Source: Clostridia bacterium (GTDB taxonomy: Bacteria; Bacillota; Clostridia; Oscillospirales; CAG-272). Taken from it: a stretch of DNA of 64,000 nt. The notes under the pieces were generated by a model that saw only the letters and a program-made list of their open reading frames with translations, searched no databases and was not told the DNA's origin. Each line of letters begins with the position of its first letter. Within the stretch, counting starts at the first letter, position 1. This document shows, in pieces, positions 62,350 to 64,000 of this stretch. A program made the position numbers and the translations under genes. The stretch spans positions 1-64,000 of the forward strand of contig JAFXFN010000006.1 in the NCBI GenBank assembly GCA_017520505.1, written 5' to 3'.

Positions 62350-63792
62350 ATGAAAAAGATATTATATGTTGCAACAGAAGCACTTCCGTTTGCATCGTCG
62401 GGCGGTCTTGGCGACGTTATCGGCTCACTTCCCCTTGCAGTGAAAAAGGCTTCTCCCGAAGATGACGTACGTGTTGTCCTTCCCCTTTACTCCGCAGTAT
62501 CGGGGGCATACCGGGAAAAGATGAAAAAGGAATGTGAATTTGACGTATCGCTTTCTTGGCGCCGTCAGTATGCGGGGCTTTACAGCTACGACCTTGACGG
62601 AGTTATCTATTATTTTATAGATAATGAATATTACTTTAAGAGAAGTTCGCTTTACGGTGACTTTGACGACGGTGAAAGATTTGCTTATTTCTGCTCGGCA
62701 GTTATAAAAATGATGGAAATGACGGGCTTTTATCCCGACGTCCTCCACGCAAACGACTGGCAGAGCGCACTTTCCGTAATATATCTCAAAACGATATATA
62801 AGAATTGGGAAAATTACCGTAATATCAAAACGGTATTCTCCATTCACAATATCGCATTCCAGGGAAAATACGGCTTCGACATACTTGAAGACGTGTTCGG
62901 CCTCGGACAAAACGAGCGTGAGATAGTTGAATACAGCGGATGCATCAACCTTATGAAGGGTGCTATCGTTTGCTGTGATGTTCTTATGACGGTAAGCGAA
63001 AAATACGCTGAGGAAATTCAGTCTTCAGCCTACGCTCACGGTCTTGAATATATGACGCGCCTTTACGCAGGTAAGACCTGCGGTGTGCTCAACGGCATCG
63101 ATATGGATTATTACGATCCGAATACCGATACGGCAATAGTGAAAAACTACACCTGGAGATCATCGGGCAGAAAGGCAGACAACAAGCTTGAGCTTCAAAA
63201 GTCATTGGGGCTTCCCGAAAGAGCCGACGTACCGATGGTATCCGTCATCTCCCGTCTTACAGAGCAAAAGGGGCTTGACCTTGTAAAGGCTGTTATCGAC
63301 GAGGTGCTTACAGACGATATACAGCTCGTTATACTCGGCAAGGGCGACTACGAATACGAGGACTTCTTCTATCACCTGCAGGAAAGACATCCCGATAAGG
63401 TGCGTACGTTGCTTCTTTACAACAAAGACATTTCAAAGAAGATATACGCATCATCAGATGTATTTCTCATGCCCTCAAAAACAGAGCCGTGCGGTCTTTC
63501 ACAGATGATCGCATCACGTTATGGCGCAATTCCCGTTGTAAGGGAGACCGGCGGTCTTTACGACTCCATCAAGCCGTATATTGAAAACGAAGACGGAACC
63601 TTCACGGGCGACGGCTTCACGTTCGCAAATTATAACGCTCACGATATGATGTACACGTTGCGTCTTGCAATCTCGCTTTACAGAGATGAAAGCAAGCGTA
63701 CAGCACTTGTCAAAAAGATAATGCGCCGTGACTTCTCTTGGGAAGTATCGGCAGTAAAATATCTTGAAATATATAATGAATTAACAAAGTAA
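62350..63792 (+). CDS. glgA: Glycogen synthase (ADP-glucose)
   Basis: GlgA elongates alpha-1,4-glucan chains from ADP-glucose. The 480-residue GT5 enzyme has ATEALPFASSGGLGDVIGSLP (with the KTGGL-type loop as SSGGL), DVLHANDWQSAL, FSIHNIAFQGKYG, NGIDMDYYDP, VSVISRLTEQKGLDLV and PSKTEPCGLSQMIASRYGAIPVVRETGGL. The common Lys of KTGGL is Ser here, a variant seen in some clostridial enzymes. GAAAGGAACGG precedes the ATG. Confidence 0.96.
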   Translation: MKKILYVATEALPFASSGGLGDVIGSLPLAVKKASPEDDVRVVLPLYSAVSGAYREKMKKECEFDVSLSWRRQYAGLYSYDLDGVIYYFIDNEYYFKRSSLYGDFDDGERFAYFCSAVIKMMEMTGFYPDVLHANDWQSALSVIYLKTIYKNWENYRNIKTVFSIHNIAFQGKYGFDILEDVFGLGQNEREIVEYSGCINLMKGAIVCCDVLMTVSEKYAEEIQSSAYAHGLEYMTRLYAGKTCGVLNGIDMDYYDPNTDTAIVKNYTWRSSGRKADNKLELQKSLGLPERADVPMVSVISRLTEQKGLDLVKAVIDEVLTDDIQLVILGKGDYEYEDFFYHLQERHPDKVRTLLLYNKDISKKIYASSDVFLMPSKTEPCGLSQMIASRYGAIPVVRETGGLYDSIKPYIENEDGTFTGDGFTFANYNAHDMMYTLRLAISLYRDESKRTALVKKIMRRDFSWEVSAVKYLEIYNELTK

Positions 63793-63808
63793 AAGGAATT
63801 TTCTACCA

Positions 63809-64000
63809 ATGGCAACAAACAAAGAACTCGAAATCAAAAATAACATTATCACAAAGCTAACACACAACTTCGGTATAACACCCGATCAGGCACTTGACGA
63901 ACAGATGTACCATGCAACACTTCTGACAATAAGAGATATTCTTATGCAGAAAAATGCGGAATTTGAAAAGGAAGTACAGGAAAAATCCGCAAAGCGTGTA
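63809..64000 (+). CDS. glgP: Glycogen/alpha-glucan phosphorylase, N-terminal part (cut by window edge)
   Basis: The ATG at 63809 follows AAAAGGA, 16 bases after the glgA stop. The 64 visible codons (ELEIKNNIITKLTHNFGITP, then QMYHATLLTIRDILMQK) match the N-terminal helix of GT35 phosphorylases as found in Firmicutes. This enzyme releases glucose-1-phosphate from glycogen and commonly ends the glgBCDA operon. The catalytic domain lies outside the window. Confidence 0.8.
   Translation, partial: MATNKELEIKNNIITKLTHNFGITPDQALDEQMYHATLLTIRDILMQKNAEFEKEVQEKSAKRV

Noticed and set aside
1..64000. CRISPR arrays, tRNA or rRNA genes, complete insertion sequences or prophage
   Set aside because: The intergenic gaps are short and were read through; none contains regularly spaced repeats, cloverleaf sequence, rRNA or an intact transposase.

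Overview
The window looks like chromosome from an endospore-forming, diaminopimelate-type Firmicute of class Clostridia, probably a gut lineage near Oscillospirales/Ruminococcaceae. The evidence is the spore genes (spmA, spmB, a spoVD-like penicillin-binding protein, pdaA-type deacetylases, a sigG remnant), a MurE with the DNPR motif, the Firmicute glgB-glgC-glgD-glgA-glgP order and strong AGGAGG ribosome binding sites. Placement below class is inference. No rRNA, tRNA or CRISPR array was seen.

Positions 1-8.8 kb are accessory and rearranged. They hold the end of a RAYT-like transposase, two unknown proteins that could be orphan immunity proteins, a second MurE-like ligase in an operon with an HD-domain protein, fakA, a sigG lacking its first third beside a palindromic repeat, and an orphan Rhs tip overlapping a lipoprotein gene. 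A 45-codon conserved gene and spmA-spmB follow. From 10.4 to 20.2 kb, on the minus strand, a complete his operon (hisZGDCBHAF-IE) runs through a DUF3267 gene into dapA and dapB. A surface PIG-L deacetylase and a corA-type transporter with an elaborate leader come next.

From 22.9 to 36 kb the minus strand carries the division and cell-wall cluster mraZ-rsmH-ftsL-spoVD-murE-murF-mraY-ftsW-murG-divIB-ftsZ. murD, murC, murB and ftsA are absent from it. mraZ has a consensus promoter followed by DnaA-box-like repeats. spoVD, and more weakly murE and the divergent ZIP transporter gene, seem to start at AUU or AUA codons.

From 36 to 45 kb there are a ZIP transporter, polA, a lipoprotein, two membrane-anchored CBM9-like proteins (one apparently very highly expressed) and a SNF2 helicase. 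From 45 to 57.7 kb lie rpsF-ssb-rpsR, gdhA, a large HTH protein of unknown function, proC, two membrane proteins, two overlapping polysaccharide deacetylases, a GrpB/pyrophosphatase-like/Nudix triple fusion, an HtrA protease and hom. The window ends in the glycogen operon glgB-glgC-glgD-glgA-glgP, the last gene cut by the window edge.

The most unusual signals are the corA leader with two mutually exclusive long helices, the non-AUG starts, the truncated sigG, the Rhs-tip/lipoprotein pair, and overlapping promoters that share one -10 palindrome.
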